A stretch of 10,330 bases of DNA from DAOVDI01 sp965373045 (GTDB lineage: Bacteria; Acidobacteriota; Aminicenantia; Aminicenantales; Aminicenantaceae). The translations under genes and the position numbers were made by a program. Location: NCBI GenBank assembly GCA_965373045.1, contig CBDVEQ010000096.1, forward strand, positions 1 through 10,330. Direction: 5' to 3'. The notes beneath the pieces were generated by a model, which saw nothing but the letters and a program-made list of their open reading frames with translations, was not told where the DNA came from and did no database searches. Shown piece by piece: positions 1 through 6,540 of the stretch (position 1 is the first letter of the stretch; each line of letters starts with the position of its first letter).

Positions 1-21
1 TATAGACGTATAATCTTTCAA
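1..21 (-). CDS. possible 5' end of the next minus-strand gene (partial)
   Basis: Read on the minus strand, an AAAGGA ribosome-binding-like sequence (about positions 28-33) is followed after 7 nt by a TTG codon at 21-19. The frame then stays open to the window edge, giving M-K-D-Y-T-S-I. It would lie about 57 nt downstream of the FKP-like stop codon and so could be a third gene of the same operon. Seven codons identify no family. The ribosome-binding sequence also sits in a small AAAGG-aaa-CCTTT hairpin, which could instead be a fortuitous palindrome. No start codon better than TTG is visible. Confidence 0.2.
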
Positions 22-78
22 AAAGGTTTCCTTTAATTTGAAAAACTACTGACAGGCGAGAAAAGAGTGAGGTTCAGG

Positions 79-3000
79 TTAGCAGACTGTTACTAGTAGC
101 CCTTCCTTACTGATTCCATAATCAAAAAAGCGGGCCAAGCGATTAGGAGGTTTATTCTCTAACAATTTGCGGGCAGAAGCGGCAAGTTCAGGTGATTTAC
201 ATATGATGAGCAAGAATCCCCCTCCCCCAGCACCCAGGAGTTTCGCCCCGTACATATAGGGCCTTAATCTTTTTAAAATATTTTCTATGACAGGAGTGGT
301 AGAACCCGGGTCGATCTCTTTATTTAATCTCCAGGCAAAATCTATAAGCTCCCCGAATCTCTTTGTGTCTTTGCTTGTCATTGCATCTACGATAAGGGGG
401 GGGAGATTGTGAATTTTTTGCAGAGTCGCCATCGACTCCCGGTCACGGTCCAGATAATTTCCTACCACATGCTGGAGGATGTTTTTTGCCAGCCGGCGTA
501 TTCCGGTATAGTAAAGCAGGATCTGCTCTCCCTCCGGGTCGAGCACATCAGAAGGAAGATAATGAATTCTGGGGTCAGGGATCATGCCTGGATCTGTGTT
601 TATGATCTTTACTCCTTCTACACTACCTCCGATCTGATCCTGCCATCCGCCTCCTGTAGTCAATTCCTGTTCCAACTGTAAAACCCGGTGGAAGAGCTCA
701 CGCTGGCTCAGATTCTGGCCTATCATCCTGGCAATAACTGAAATCAGCACTGCTCCCATAATACTGGAGGTCCCCAGACCGCTTCCACTGGGAATAGCAG
801 CCAGAGTTGTAATTTCTATGCCCCCGCCGAATAGTTCAAGCATACTTCTAAGGGACCGGGTTTTTTCAGGCCAGTCGGCTTTATCCGGAGCAAATCCGGA
901 CAAGGCTATAGCGGCCTTTGCCAGACCAAATTTACTGGTGGCTTTTTTATAATCCAATAACTCGTCAAGTTTACTGATAACCAGAGATACACCGTGGTCG
1001 ATAGAAGCGATATGAATCTCGAGTTTCTTTATTTTACGAGCATATACATGTATAGGGGGCTGTCCATTTAAATTAACGGCTGCATTTATTACACATCCTC
1101 CCTTTTCCAGAGCATAGGGAGGAGTATCAGTCCAACCGCCGCCTAGGTCAAGCCTTGCTGGTGCCCTTCCCCAGATGATCTCATCGCTCCGCACAGCATT
1201 TTTGGGATACAGGTTGATTCTTTTCTTACTCAATACAATAGTACGGCTGAGATTCTCAAAGGCGGCAGCTTTCAGGGTTTTCCCCCAATCTTCAATTCTC
1301 TGATTTTTATCGGGCTTAATCCTTAGTGATACCAACCAGTCTTTTTCTGCTTTCTCCAACAAAGAACTCAATTCAGGAGAAGATTTATCCCAGGCGCTTC
1401 TTTTTTCTTTCCTGCTCATAAGGATCGCGGAACCAAGAGTGTGAATGATCCGCGAAAACTCAAGTCGCTCCATCCCAGTTGCAGTTTCATCACCCCACTG
1501 GTATCGCGCTTCTTTCATAATATCCCTTACCCAACGGGCACGTTCTGGGCGCGGCAGACAAGTAAAGATCAAAGCCATCTCTGCAGCGGAAAAATCACTA
1601 TCCAGTCGGAATATCCAGCGCAAAGAATGCTGTATTGCCCAGGCACGGAAAAGTATTCTTCTGGAGTAAAAAGCATCCTGATCAACTAGCTGGGCGATCT
1701 CAGCAGCACTATATCTATCAGCAGCTTTCCATGCATTTTTCTGCTCCTGGGAGGCTTTCTCAGGTTTAAAGATCCACAGCCATCTATGATAATCCGTAGG
1801 CCTTTTTGTCGCCGGAATTATACGGGCATTCCACAGGTTTTTATCTTTGTCCGCTAATTTCGGGGGCCAGATATCATTTTCTTCCGTATCCATGGCCTCT
1901 AGCCAATCATTTGCCAGCTGATCACAAATAACAGCTCCGGATGAAATCGGAATTTTAAATCTATCATCTATGCCGCAAACCTGAACAAACCATATTTTCT
2001 TTCCTTCCTGGTCTTTCCCTTTGATAACATTCAGACAGAATTTTGATGGTAAGTTCAATGGCTTTTCAATATCCACCCCGACAATCACATTCTCACCACC
2101 GAGAGTTAGAAGTGCACCGATATAACAGCCTTCAATCCAGGCGTTTTTTGCAATAATATGCCCCTCTATAGAAATGTCATTATTAATCCTTAGGCCTTTA
2201 TCCGTGATCAAGGTCCCCCGATCTTTTCTCAATAAGTCTGCTCCGCTTTTTATAAGTTGACGCATTGTTCCAAAATGCAAAAATCCGCATTGCGGTACAT
2301 TTTTGACAAAAAAATTAACCTTTGACAGGGATTTATAAATAGATTTAAGAGATGATTCGGATAAATCTGAACCGCTGTTGCGAACAGAATTAATATAATG
2401 TGAATACTCAACTTTTTCTCCCATAGCGCAGCAGATTTCCCGATACAGGTCGAGGCCTTTGAACATAATTTCTTTATATAAAGGTCCAGATAATTTTAGT
2501 CCTTCTTTAGAATCAGTTTTAATGCTGCCCAAATTAAGAAGTCTGAATGCTGAGGCAGCATCGAAATTCAGTATCCCAATATCAAGCATGGACTGGCCGT
2601 ATCGGTTTAATGCCCCTTTGGATTTTTGTTCATGAAATGAAGGTTTCTGTAAAAACAAATGTACTTTCCCATCTGGGCCTGAGCAATAAACACCATGATC
2701 ACTAGCCAGCTCAGGCGAAGCTTGGCAGCCTAATCCAGTGATTCCCTGTTCAAAAAACTGGATATCATCCGGGTCAAAATCCAAAAAAACATCTCCTGTT
2801 GTAACAACCACCTGTCCCTGCCCGTACGAAGTTGCCGGGAGTCTGAGGTAGATAGGTAACTGCCGGTCAAATAGAGTTTGGCCCAGAATACTGCCTGACT
2901 CTCCCGGTACCGGGATGAAGACTTTACCGCAGGGGCCATATGCAGGCAAGCGGCGTGAATCTCCGCCTGCATGGATAATAAGGATCCGCAGTTTTTGGAG

Positions 3001-3264
3001 GATTTTCTCCCAGGTATCAAGTTGTTTTATATCACCTGGTTTTTTCCTTAGTTCCCGGTTGAGCACATTAAGGAGACTATAAATGGTGCTGCCGCCACTG
3101 CCGATCCGTTTTCCCCCCGGATCGGATAGAACCAGCAGCTGCTTGACTCCGGGAATAAATCCCAATTTGCGTCTCAGGTATAGTTGTGACTCATAGGCAG
3201 ATGCCTGTTTTTCATTTGATGCTGTGATTATAAGATAATCCCAGTGTTCTGCAATCGTCTGCAT
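79..3264 (-). CDS. fkp: bifunctional fucokinase / L-fucose-1-phosphate guanylyltransferase (FKP-like)
   Basis: Predicted cytoplasmic two-step salvage enzyme: an ATP-dependent kinase makes L-fucose 1-phosphate and a nucleotidyltransferase transfers GMP from GTP to give GDP-L-fucose. The N-terminal half has the pyrophosphorylase signature: SDPGGKRIGSGGST (residues 47-60), HAGGDSRRLP (98-107) with GK at 113-114, and TTGDVFLDFD (155-164). Left-handed beta-helix-like hexapeptides follow at about 357-410. A helical, Trp-rich linker spans about 450-690. The C-terminal GHMP kinase shows GRAPARLDLGGGWTDTPPY (699-717), the phosphate-binding loop IPSGSGLGTSS (824-834), GGGWQDQIGG (871-880), and KLLGAGGGGF (1008-1017). 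At 1061 residues it is longer than the Bacteroides fragilis enzyme (about 950). The ATG lies 3 nt after the epimerase stop with no strong ribosome-binding site, suggesting translational coupling. The exact sugar is inferred; a related L-sugar such as L-galactose is possible. A C8 tract lies within the kinase half. Confidence 0.88.
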   Translation of the reverse strand: MQTIAEHWDYLIITASNEKQASAYESQLYLRRKLGFIPGVKQLLVLSDPGGKRIGSGGSTIYSLLNVLNRELRKKPGDIKQLDTWEKILQKLRILIIHAGGDSRRLPAYGPCGKVFIPVPGESGSILGQTLFDRQLPIYLRLPATSYGQGQVVVTTGDVFLDFDPDDIQFFEQGITGLGCQASPELASDHGVYCSGPDGKVHLFLQKPSFHEQKSKGALNRYGQSMLDIGILNFDAASAFRLLNLGSIKTDSKEGLKLSGPLYKEIMFKGLDLYREICCAMGEKVEYSHYINSVRNSGSDLSESSLKSIYKSLSKVNFFVKNVPQCGFLHFGTMRQLIKSGADLLRKDRGTLITDKGLRINNDISIEGHIIAKNAWIEGCYIGALLTLGGENVIVGVDIEKPLNLPSKFCLNVIKGKDQEGKKIWFVQVCGIDDRFKIPISSGAVICDQLANDWLEAMDTEENDIWPPKLADKDKNLWNARIIPATKRPTDYHRWLWIFKPEKASQEQKNAWKAADRYSAAEIAQLVDQDAFYSRRILFRAWAIQHSLRWIFRLDSDFSAAEMALIFTCLPRPERARWVRDIMKEARYQWGDETATGMERLEFSRIIHTLGSAILMSRKEKRSAWDKSSPELSSLLEKAEKDWLVSLRIKPDKNQRIEDWGKTLKAAAFENLSRTIVLSKKRINLYPKNAVRSDEIIWGRAPARLDLGGGWTDTPPYALEKGGCVINAAVNLNGQPPIHVYARKIKKLEIHIASIDHGVSLVISKLDELLDYKKATSKFGLAKAAIALSGFAPDKADWPEKTRSLRSMLELFGGGIEITTLAAIPSGSGLGTSSIMGAVLISVIARMIGQNLSQRELFHRVLQLEQELTTGGGWQDQIGGSVEGVKIINTDPGMIPDPRIHYLPSDVLDPEGEQILLYYTGIRRLAKNILQHVVGNYLDRDRESMATLQKIHNLPPLIVDAMTSKDTKRFGELIDFAWRLNKEIDPGSTTPVIENILKRLRPYMYGAKLLGAGGGGFLLIICKSPELAASARKLLENKPPNRLARFFDYGISKEGLLVTVC

Positions 3265-3267
3265 CTT

Positions 3268-4227
3268 CTACTTATTGGCTTCCACTTGAGCTTTTACCCA
3301 AGGGTAGGTTTTTGCGATCCCAGCACGGAGAGAATAGCTGGATTTCCAGCCGATGGATTTTATAAGATCATTTCGAAAATTTCTGGCTTTTACTCCCACC
3401 GGGCCTTCTATCTGTTTAATATTTATCTTTTTTCCGGCAACTTCAGCTATCGTCTGAACCAACTCTATAACAGAGACATATTGAGGCCGGCCGATATTGA
3501 CGCCGTTTTCTAGGTCAGATTTCATAAGAAGGATTATGCCGTCAAGCAAATCATCAATATAGGTGTATGCCCGCATAGCGCTGCCATCTCCCCAGATCTC
3601 TATGGTACCGCCGTCCTCAGCTTCTGCGATCTTACGCGAAAGAGCTGCTGGTGCTTTTTCTCTGCCGCCGCGCCAGGTGCCTTCAGGGCCGTAGGTGTTT
3701 TGAAAACGGGCGAGCCTTATCTTCATGCCATACATGCGGCCGTACGCCATTGCCATTCGTTCAGCATATAGTTTCTCCCAGCCGTATTCATTATCAGGCT
3801 GGGCCGGATATGCTTCTTCTTCCGAAAGTTCCGGCTCATCCGGATACATGTCCCGGTATACACAGGCAGAGGAGGAGAAAAAGTATTTTTTTACTCCAGC
3901 CTTTGCACTGGTATGGATCATATGGATATTTATAAGAGCACTGTTACGCATAATCTCACATTCAGCAGAATGGATAAAGCCCATCCCCCCCATGTCAGCC
4001 GCCAGTTGATATACTTCATCAAATCCTGTTCCATCTGAAGTCGAAACAGCTTTTTCACAGTTTTCCAGTTCACGTAAATCAAGCAGCAGGAAATCGTCCG
4101 CAGCAGTTTCTGAAAACTCAGTTTTTTTTTGGTCTACTCCCCGCACCCAGTATCCGTCATTCTTTAATCTTTTGACCAGATGACTCCCTATAAATCCGCC
4201 TGCCCCACAAACCAACGCTTTTTTCAT
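3268..4227 (-). CDS. GDP-mannose 3,5-epimerase-like NAD-dependent epimerase/dehydratase
   Basis: Extended short-chain dehydrogenase of 319 residues, probably cytoplasmic. It has an N-terminal NAD-binding loop GAGGFIG (8-14), an SSSACVY active-site strand with Cys122, the YxxxK pair Tyr148/Lys152 in EYGWEKL, and GRFxxxYGP-like FQNTYGPEGTW followed by GGREKAPAA with Lys191. The stretch AADMGGMGFI (76-85), the Cys and the second Lys match the plant GDP-mannose 3,5-epimerase pattern (Cys145, Tyr174, Lys178, Lys217 in Arabidopsis); the Lys-to-Lys spacing of 39 is identical. That family converts GDP-D-mannose to GDP-L-galactose, with GDP-L-gulose as a side product. The start ATG has a good AAGGAG site 6 nt upstream. 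It is the first gene of a two-gene operon with the FKP-like gene. An A9 run occurs at codons for Gln33-Lys34-Lys35-Thr36. A different NDP-sugar epimerase specificity is possible but less likely given the Cys and GGREKAPAA. Confidence 0.85.
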   Translation of the reverse strand: MKKALVCGAGGFIGSHLVKRLKNDGYWVRGVDQKKTEFSETAADDFLLLDLRELENCEKAVSTSDGTGFDEVYQLAADMGGMGFIHSAECEIMRNSALINIHMIHTSAKAGVKKYFFSSSACVYRDMYPDEPELSEEEAYPAQPDNEYGWEKLYAERMAMAYGRMYGMKIRLARFQNTYGPEGTWRGGREKAPAALSRKIAEAEDGGTIEIWGDGSAMRAYTYIDDLLDGIILLMKSDLENGVNIGRPQYVSVIELVQTIAEVAGKKINIKQIEGPVGVKARNFRNDLIKSIGWKSSYSLRAGIAKTYPWVKAQVEANK

Positions 4228-4233
4228 GTGCTT

Positions 4234-4239
4234 CTCCTT
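4234..4239 (-). promoter_or_regulatory. ribosome binding site of the GDP-mannose epimerase-like gene
   Basis: The minus strand reads AAGGAG, then 6 nt, then the ATG at 4227-4225. This is the only strong Shine-Dalgarno sequence with ideal spacing in front of a confident gene in the window. It supports the chosen start and shows that the host uses Shine-Dalgarno initiation at least for this operon. Confidence 0.8.
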
Positions 4240-4270
4240 CCCATTTAACCTGCTTTATTCATAAAAACTG

Positions 4271-4333
4271 CCGATAGCCTAACATAACTTTTTATATATC
4301 ATCCAGTTAGGCTTTATGCAAACGTAATATCGG
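4271..4333. repeat. nested inverted repeat, candidate operator or RNA hairpin
   Basis: A perfect 8-bp inverted repeat AGCCTAAC (4276-4283) / GTTAGGCT (4306-4313) flanks a 22-bp AT-rich centre. The arms start 30 bp apart, close to three helical turns. Immediately outside the left arm lies CCGAT (4271-4275), complementary to ATCGG (4329-4333) beyond a 15-nt insertion on the right. The centre contains TATAAA on the minus strand (4296-4291), a possible -10 box for the sugar operon, though no good -35 was found. The arrangement suits a dimeric or tetrameric regulator, or a bulged leader hairpin in the minus-strand transcript. The repeat is seen directly; its function is inferred. Confidence 0.5.
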
Positions 4334-4383
4334 TTTGAGAAAGAGTATGGATACTTGCGTCCCATATGACCGGTTTCCCCAAT

Positions 4384-4427
4384 TTGACTTTAGAAATATT
4401 AATGTAGTAATATGCTAAAAATATAAT
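4384..4427 (+). promoter_or_regulatory. candidate sigma-70-type promoter for the ketoacyl-synthase operon
   Basis: TTGACT at 4384-4389 matches the -35 consensus at five of six positions. TAATAT at 4408-4413 lies 18 bp further on and matches the -10 consensus at four of six. A perfect TATAAT occurs at 4422-4427 but has no recognisable -35 at 16-18 bp. Either would give a 5' leader of about 85-100 nt before the ATG at 4519. AT-rich DNA produces such boxes by chance, so confidence is modest. Confidence 0.35.
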
Positions 4428-4472
4428 GAATGGATTCTGCCTTTGATTTTTGTTCTCTAGTTAAATAACTTT

Positions 4473-4505
4473 CATCTTTGATGCTTCATCAACAGATGTT
4501 TTTTT
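4473..4505 (+). repeat. overlapping CATC/GATG hairpins followed by T7
   Basis: TTGATG-ctt-CATCAA (4478-4492) is a perfect 6-bp inverted repeat. CATC (4473-4476) and GATG (4495-4498) flank it, so the inner arms can pair with each other or with the outer copies. Seven T residues follow at 4499-4505, just upstream of the start codon. It could act as a leader attenuator or operator. The stems are short and low in GC, so a strong terminator is unlikely. Confidence 0.35.
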
Positions 4506-4518
4506 GCGAATTGAATTT

Positions 4519-5583
4519 ATGGCAAACCAGAAAAATATTAAAATAGAAAGCTTAGGCATCTATTTGCCTGAAACCGTTCTGACGACAAGCGAATTGCTCA
4601 GTCAATATAAACATTCTCCCTCATTGGATTTTGAAAAAATAACGGGTATTCGTGAGCGGAGAATAGCAGTTGGCGAGTATGCAGTGGACCTTGCGGTAAA
4701 ATCCGCCGAGAATGCTCTGAAGATGTCGCGTTATTCAGCTGAAGATCTGGATATGATAATCTGCACCAGTATATCAAAATACAATCGTAAGGATGAAGTT
4801 GATTTTGAACCCCCCAACAGTATGATAATCCGCAAGAGAATTGGGGCCTTAAATACAATTAACTTTGATATTAACAATGCCTGTGCCGGAATGTTAAACG
4901 GAATTTATGTAATGGAAAGTTTTATAAAATCCGGTGCCATTAAATGTGGCATGGTGGTCAGTGGTGAACTTAATATGCCTCTTGTTGATACCTCTAAACA
5001 AGAGGTCAGACATAGTTTTGACAGACAACTTGCAGCACTGACTTTAGGTGATTGCGGTGCCGCCATAATCCTGGATAAATCTGATAGTGATAAATATGGA
5101 TTACATCAATTGGATTTAATCACCGGAGCCAAACATAATCATTATTGTTATTCCAAACCTTCCAAACGAGGGCCCGGAGGGGTGCTCATAACAAAAGCTC
5201 GCAGCATGCATAGAAAGGGAGCAGAACATTTTCCTTTTTATCTGAAGAAGACTGTTGAAAAAAGCGGCTGGACGATGAATGATATTGATTACGGTATCCC
5301 ACACCAGATATCCGTTGGAGTGATAAAAAAAAACATAAAAGTTGCCAATAGGTTTTTAGGGGAGAAAATTCCTTTCCGGCTTCTCTATAATGTTGAAAGA
5401 GTCGGAAATACGACTACGACGAGTTATTTCATTATCCTTCATGAATTCCTCCTTAATAATACCATCCGGAAGGATCACAACTTACTCTTTGTCGGCGGTG
5501 GTTCCGGAATTGTGATAGCCCATGCGACTTATACAATGGACGATCTCCCAGAACGATATATCAGCAAATTTGGATCTGCTTAG
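4519..5583 (+). CDS. beta-ketoacyl-ACP synthase III-like (FabH/thiolase-fold) condensing enzyme, catalytic subunit
   Basis: Soluble thiolase-fold enzyme of 354 residues from the ATG at 4519; a TTG at 4504 would add five residues, and neither start has a clear ribosome-binding site. The N-terminus is FabH-like (SLGIYLPETVLTTSEL, then ITGIRERRIA near 41-50). The triad is visible: Cys122 in NNACAGML, His262 in PHQIS, and Asn297 in GNTTTTS. The TLGDCGAA and GGGSGIV loops fit the family. FabH-type enzymes condense an acyl starter held on the active Cys with malonyl-ACP or a related extender. Its substrate cannot be read here. It is somewhat longer than E. coli FabH (317). The stop is followed after 3 nt by a divergent, apparently non-catalytic relative, so the pair probably forms a heterodimer. 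An A9 run at 5325-5333 lies between the His and Asn codons. Primary fatty-acid synthesis is less likely because no fab genes adjoin it. Confidence 0.85.
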   Translation: MANQKNIKIESLGIYLPETVLTTSELLSQYKHSPSLDFEKITGIRERRIAVGEYAVDLAVKSAENALKMSRYSAEDLDMIICTSISKYNRKDEVDFEPPNSMIIRKRIGALNTINFDINNACAGMLNGIYVMESFIKSGAIKCGMVVSGELNMPLVDTSKQEVRHSFDRQLAALTLGDCGAAIILDKSDSDKYGLHQLDLITGAKHNHYCYSKPSKRGPGGVLITKARSMHRKGAEHFPFYLKKTVEKSGWTMNDIDYGIPHQISVGVIKKNIKVANRFLGEKIPFRLLYNVERVGNTTTTSYFIILHEFLLNNTIRKDHNLLFVGGGSGIVIAHATYTMDDLPERYISKFGSA

Positions 5584-5586
5584 CCG

Positions 5587-6468
5587 ATGAAGAAAATTCG
5601 AATTGAAAGTATTGGGGTGAGTTACCCCCGAAAAAATTTTTGGGGAATAGGATCTCTTTCCCATGCAGTCCGTGCAGGATCGCGTTGTTTAAAAAATTCC
5701 AATTATCATCCTATGGATGTACAGGTACTTATCAACTCCGGCATATACCGCGATGGACACTATGCAGAACCTGCTTTTTCCACCTTCATACAAAAAAAAC
5801 TGGGAATAAATACCGAATTTCAGGGAAGACGTACATTATCCTTTGATTTGCAGAATGGCGGATGCGGCATGCTAAATGGAATTCATGTTTTGATCAATTT
5901 AATTTTATCCGGCAGGATTCATTCCGGGATGGTGATTTCCAGTGAGGCCAATGCAGATAAAAATCCTGACCCTAATTATTTATATAAAAACAGTGGTGCT
6001 GCAGTTATGCTGGATCTATCACCAAATTCTCAAATCGGATTTGGAAACTTTGTATTTAAATCCTTTGAAAAATATATGCACCTGTATAGTTCATATGTGA
6101 GCCTGACACAGAAATATGGCCGTCTTTTAATAAAGAAAAAGAAGGAGCTCGAGGATGCGTATCTGGCATGTGTTCAATCTGTGATCAAAGAATTACTGGA
6201 CACAGAAAACCTGTCAGCAGACGACATTAGTTTCGTCATTCCTTCGCAGATCAGTGAATACTTTTTAAATAAACTCCCTGAAAATATATATTTTAGTGCT
6301 GAAAAGATAATAAACCTTACTCACAAATATGCCGATACGCTTACGACTTCAGTATTCCTGTCTTTAAAGCACCTTTTAGATAATAAAGTGATCAAACCCG
6401 GACAGAAGATCATCTTGCTGACTATGGGAGCAGGAATAACCGTTGGCGCATCAATTTATTATTTTTAA
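5587..6468 (+). CDS. degenerate KAS III-like partner protein, probable non-catalytic subunit
   Basis: A 293-residue thiolase-fold protein clearly related to its upstream neighbour: IRIESIGVSYP, then CGMLNGIHV, GMVISSEAN, SGAAVMLD, IPSQIS and a C-terminal GAGITVGAS loop. Aligned without gaps around the nucleophile, its Gly92 replaces the catalytic Cys and its Cys93 sits one residue late (QNGGCGML against NNACAGML). The catalytic His becomes Ser220 (PSQIS against PHQIS), and the Asn becomes Asp250 (ADTLTTS against GNTTTTS). About 29 residues holding the TGIRER segment are absent, and the GD of the TLGDCGAA loop is lost. It therefore probably does not catalyse condensation alone. The ATG is 3 nt after the previous stop, with only a weak GGA upstream, which suggests coupled translation and 1:1 production. 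A structural or substrate-gating role, as for PqsB in PqsBC, is inferred. Confidence 0.78.
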   Translation: MKKIRIESIGVSYPRKNFWGIGSLSHAVRAGSRCLKNSNYHPMDVQVLINSGIYRDGHYAEPAFSTFIQKKLGINTEFQGRRTLSFDLQNGGCGMLNGIHVLINLILSGRIHSGMVISSEANADKNPDPNYLYKNSGAAVMLDLSPNSQIGFGNFVFKSFEKYMHLYSSYVSLTQKYGRLLIKKKKELEDAYLACVQSVIKELLDTENLSADDISFVIPSQISEYFLNKLPENIYFSAEKIINLTHKYADTLTTSVFLSLKHLLDNKVIKPGQKIILLTMGAGITVGASIYYF

Positions 6469-6501
6469 CAAGCCATCTTTATTATTGAACCCCCTGAAAA
6501 A

Positions 6502-6529
6502 ACTTGACAAACAGATTCCTACTTGGCAA
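6502..6529 (+). repeat. near-perfect direct repeat at the UnbV gene start
   Basis: ACTTGACAA (6502-6510) and ACTTGGCAA (6521-6529) match at eight of nine positions, with a 19-bp period. They occupy most of the 72-bp gap between the ketoacyl-synthase partner gene and the FG-GAP gene, ending 11 bp before the ATG. The first copy contains a consensus TTGACA -35 hexamer, but no good -10 lies 16-18 bp downstream. This may be a regulator site or chance. Confidence 0.3.
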
Positions 6530-6540
6530 TCTTCCCTAAT

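Larger units (their letters stand above)
4228..4518. promoter_or_regulatory. divergent intergenic control region
   Basis: These 291 bp separate the minus-strand sugar operon from the plus-strand ketoacyl-synthase operon. Reading from the epimerase side, they hold the ribosome-binding site, an 8-bp inverted repeat with outer complementary arms (4271-4333), promoter-like boxes for the plus strand (4384-4427), and a small CATC/GATG hairpin cluster followed by seven T residues (4473-4505). No open reading frame worth calling and no RNA gene of a known class was recognised. Both operons must start here unless internal promoters exist, so shared control is plausible but not shown. Confidence 0.6.

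Noticed and set aside
28..40. AAAGG-aaa-CCTTT palindrome downstream of the FKP-like gene as a terminator
   Set aside because: A five-pair AT-rich stem is too weak, and the sequence fits a ribosome-binding site for a possible next gene at least as well.
218..236. G-rich minus-strand stretch as a quadruplex
   Set aside because: Only three G-runs are present, and they encode the conserved GAGGGG motif of the GHMP kinase domain, which explains the composition.
409..681. Plus-strand open frame antisense to the FKP-like gene (similarly at 1441-1689, 3244-3513 and 3651-4009)
   Set aside because: These lie inside strong conserved genes on the other strand, show no domain-like composition and have no convincing start signals.
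5863..5865. Cys93 of the second synthase as its active-site nucleophile
   Set aside because: Ungapped alignment with the first synthase puts Gly92 at the nucleophile position and Cys93 one residue late, and the His and Asn are also missing. A role for this Cys cannot be excluded but should not be assumed.
6504..6532. Consensus TTGACA as the -35 of a promoter for the UnbV gene
   Set aside because: The sequence 17 bp downstream (CAATCT) is a poor -10, and the better TAATAT is 27 bp away, so no promoter is called. A sigma-54 reading of TTGGCA was also dropped because the GC element is missing.
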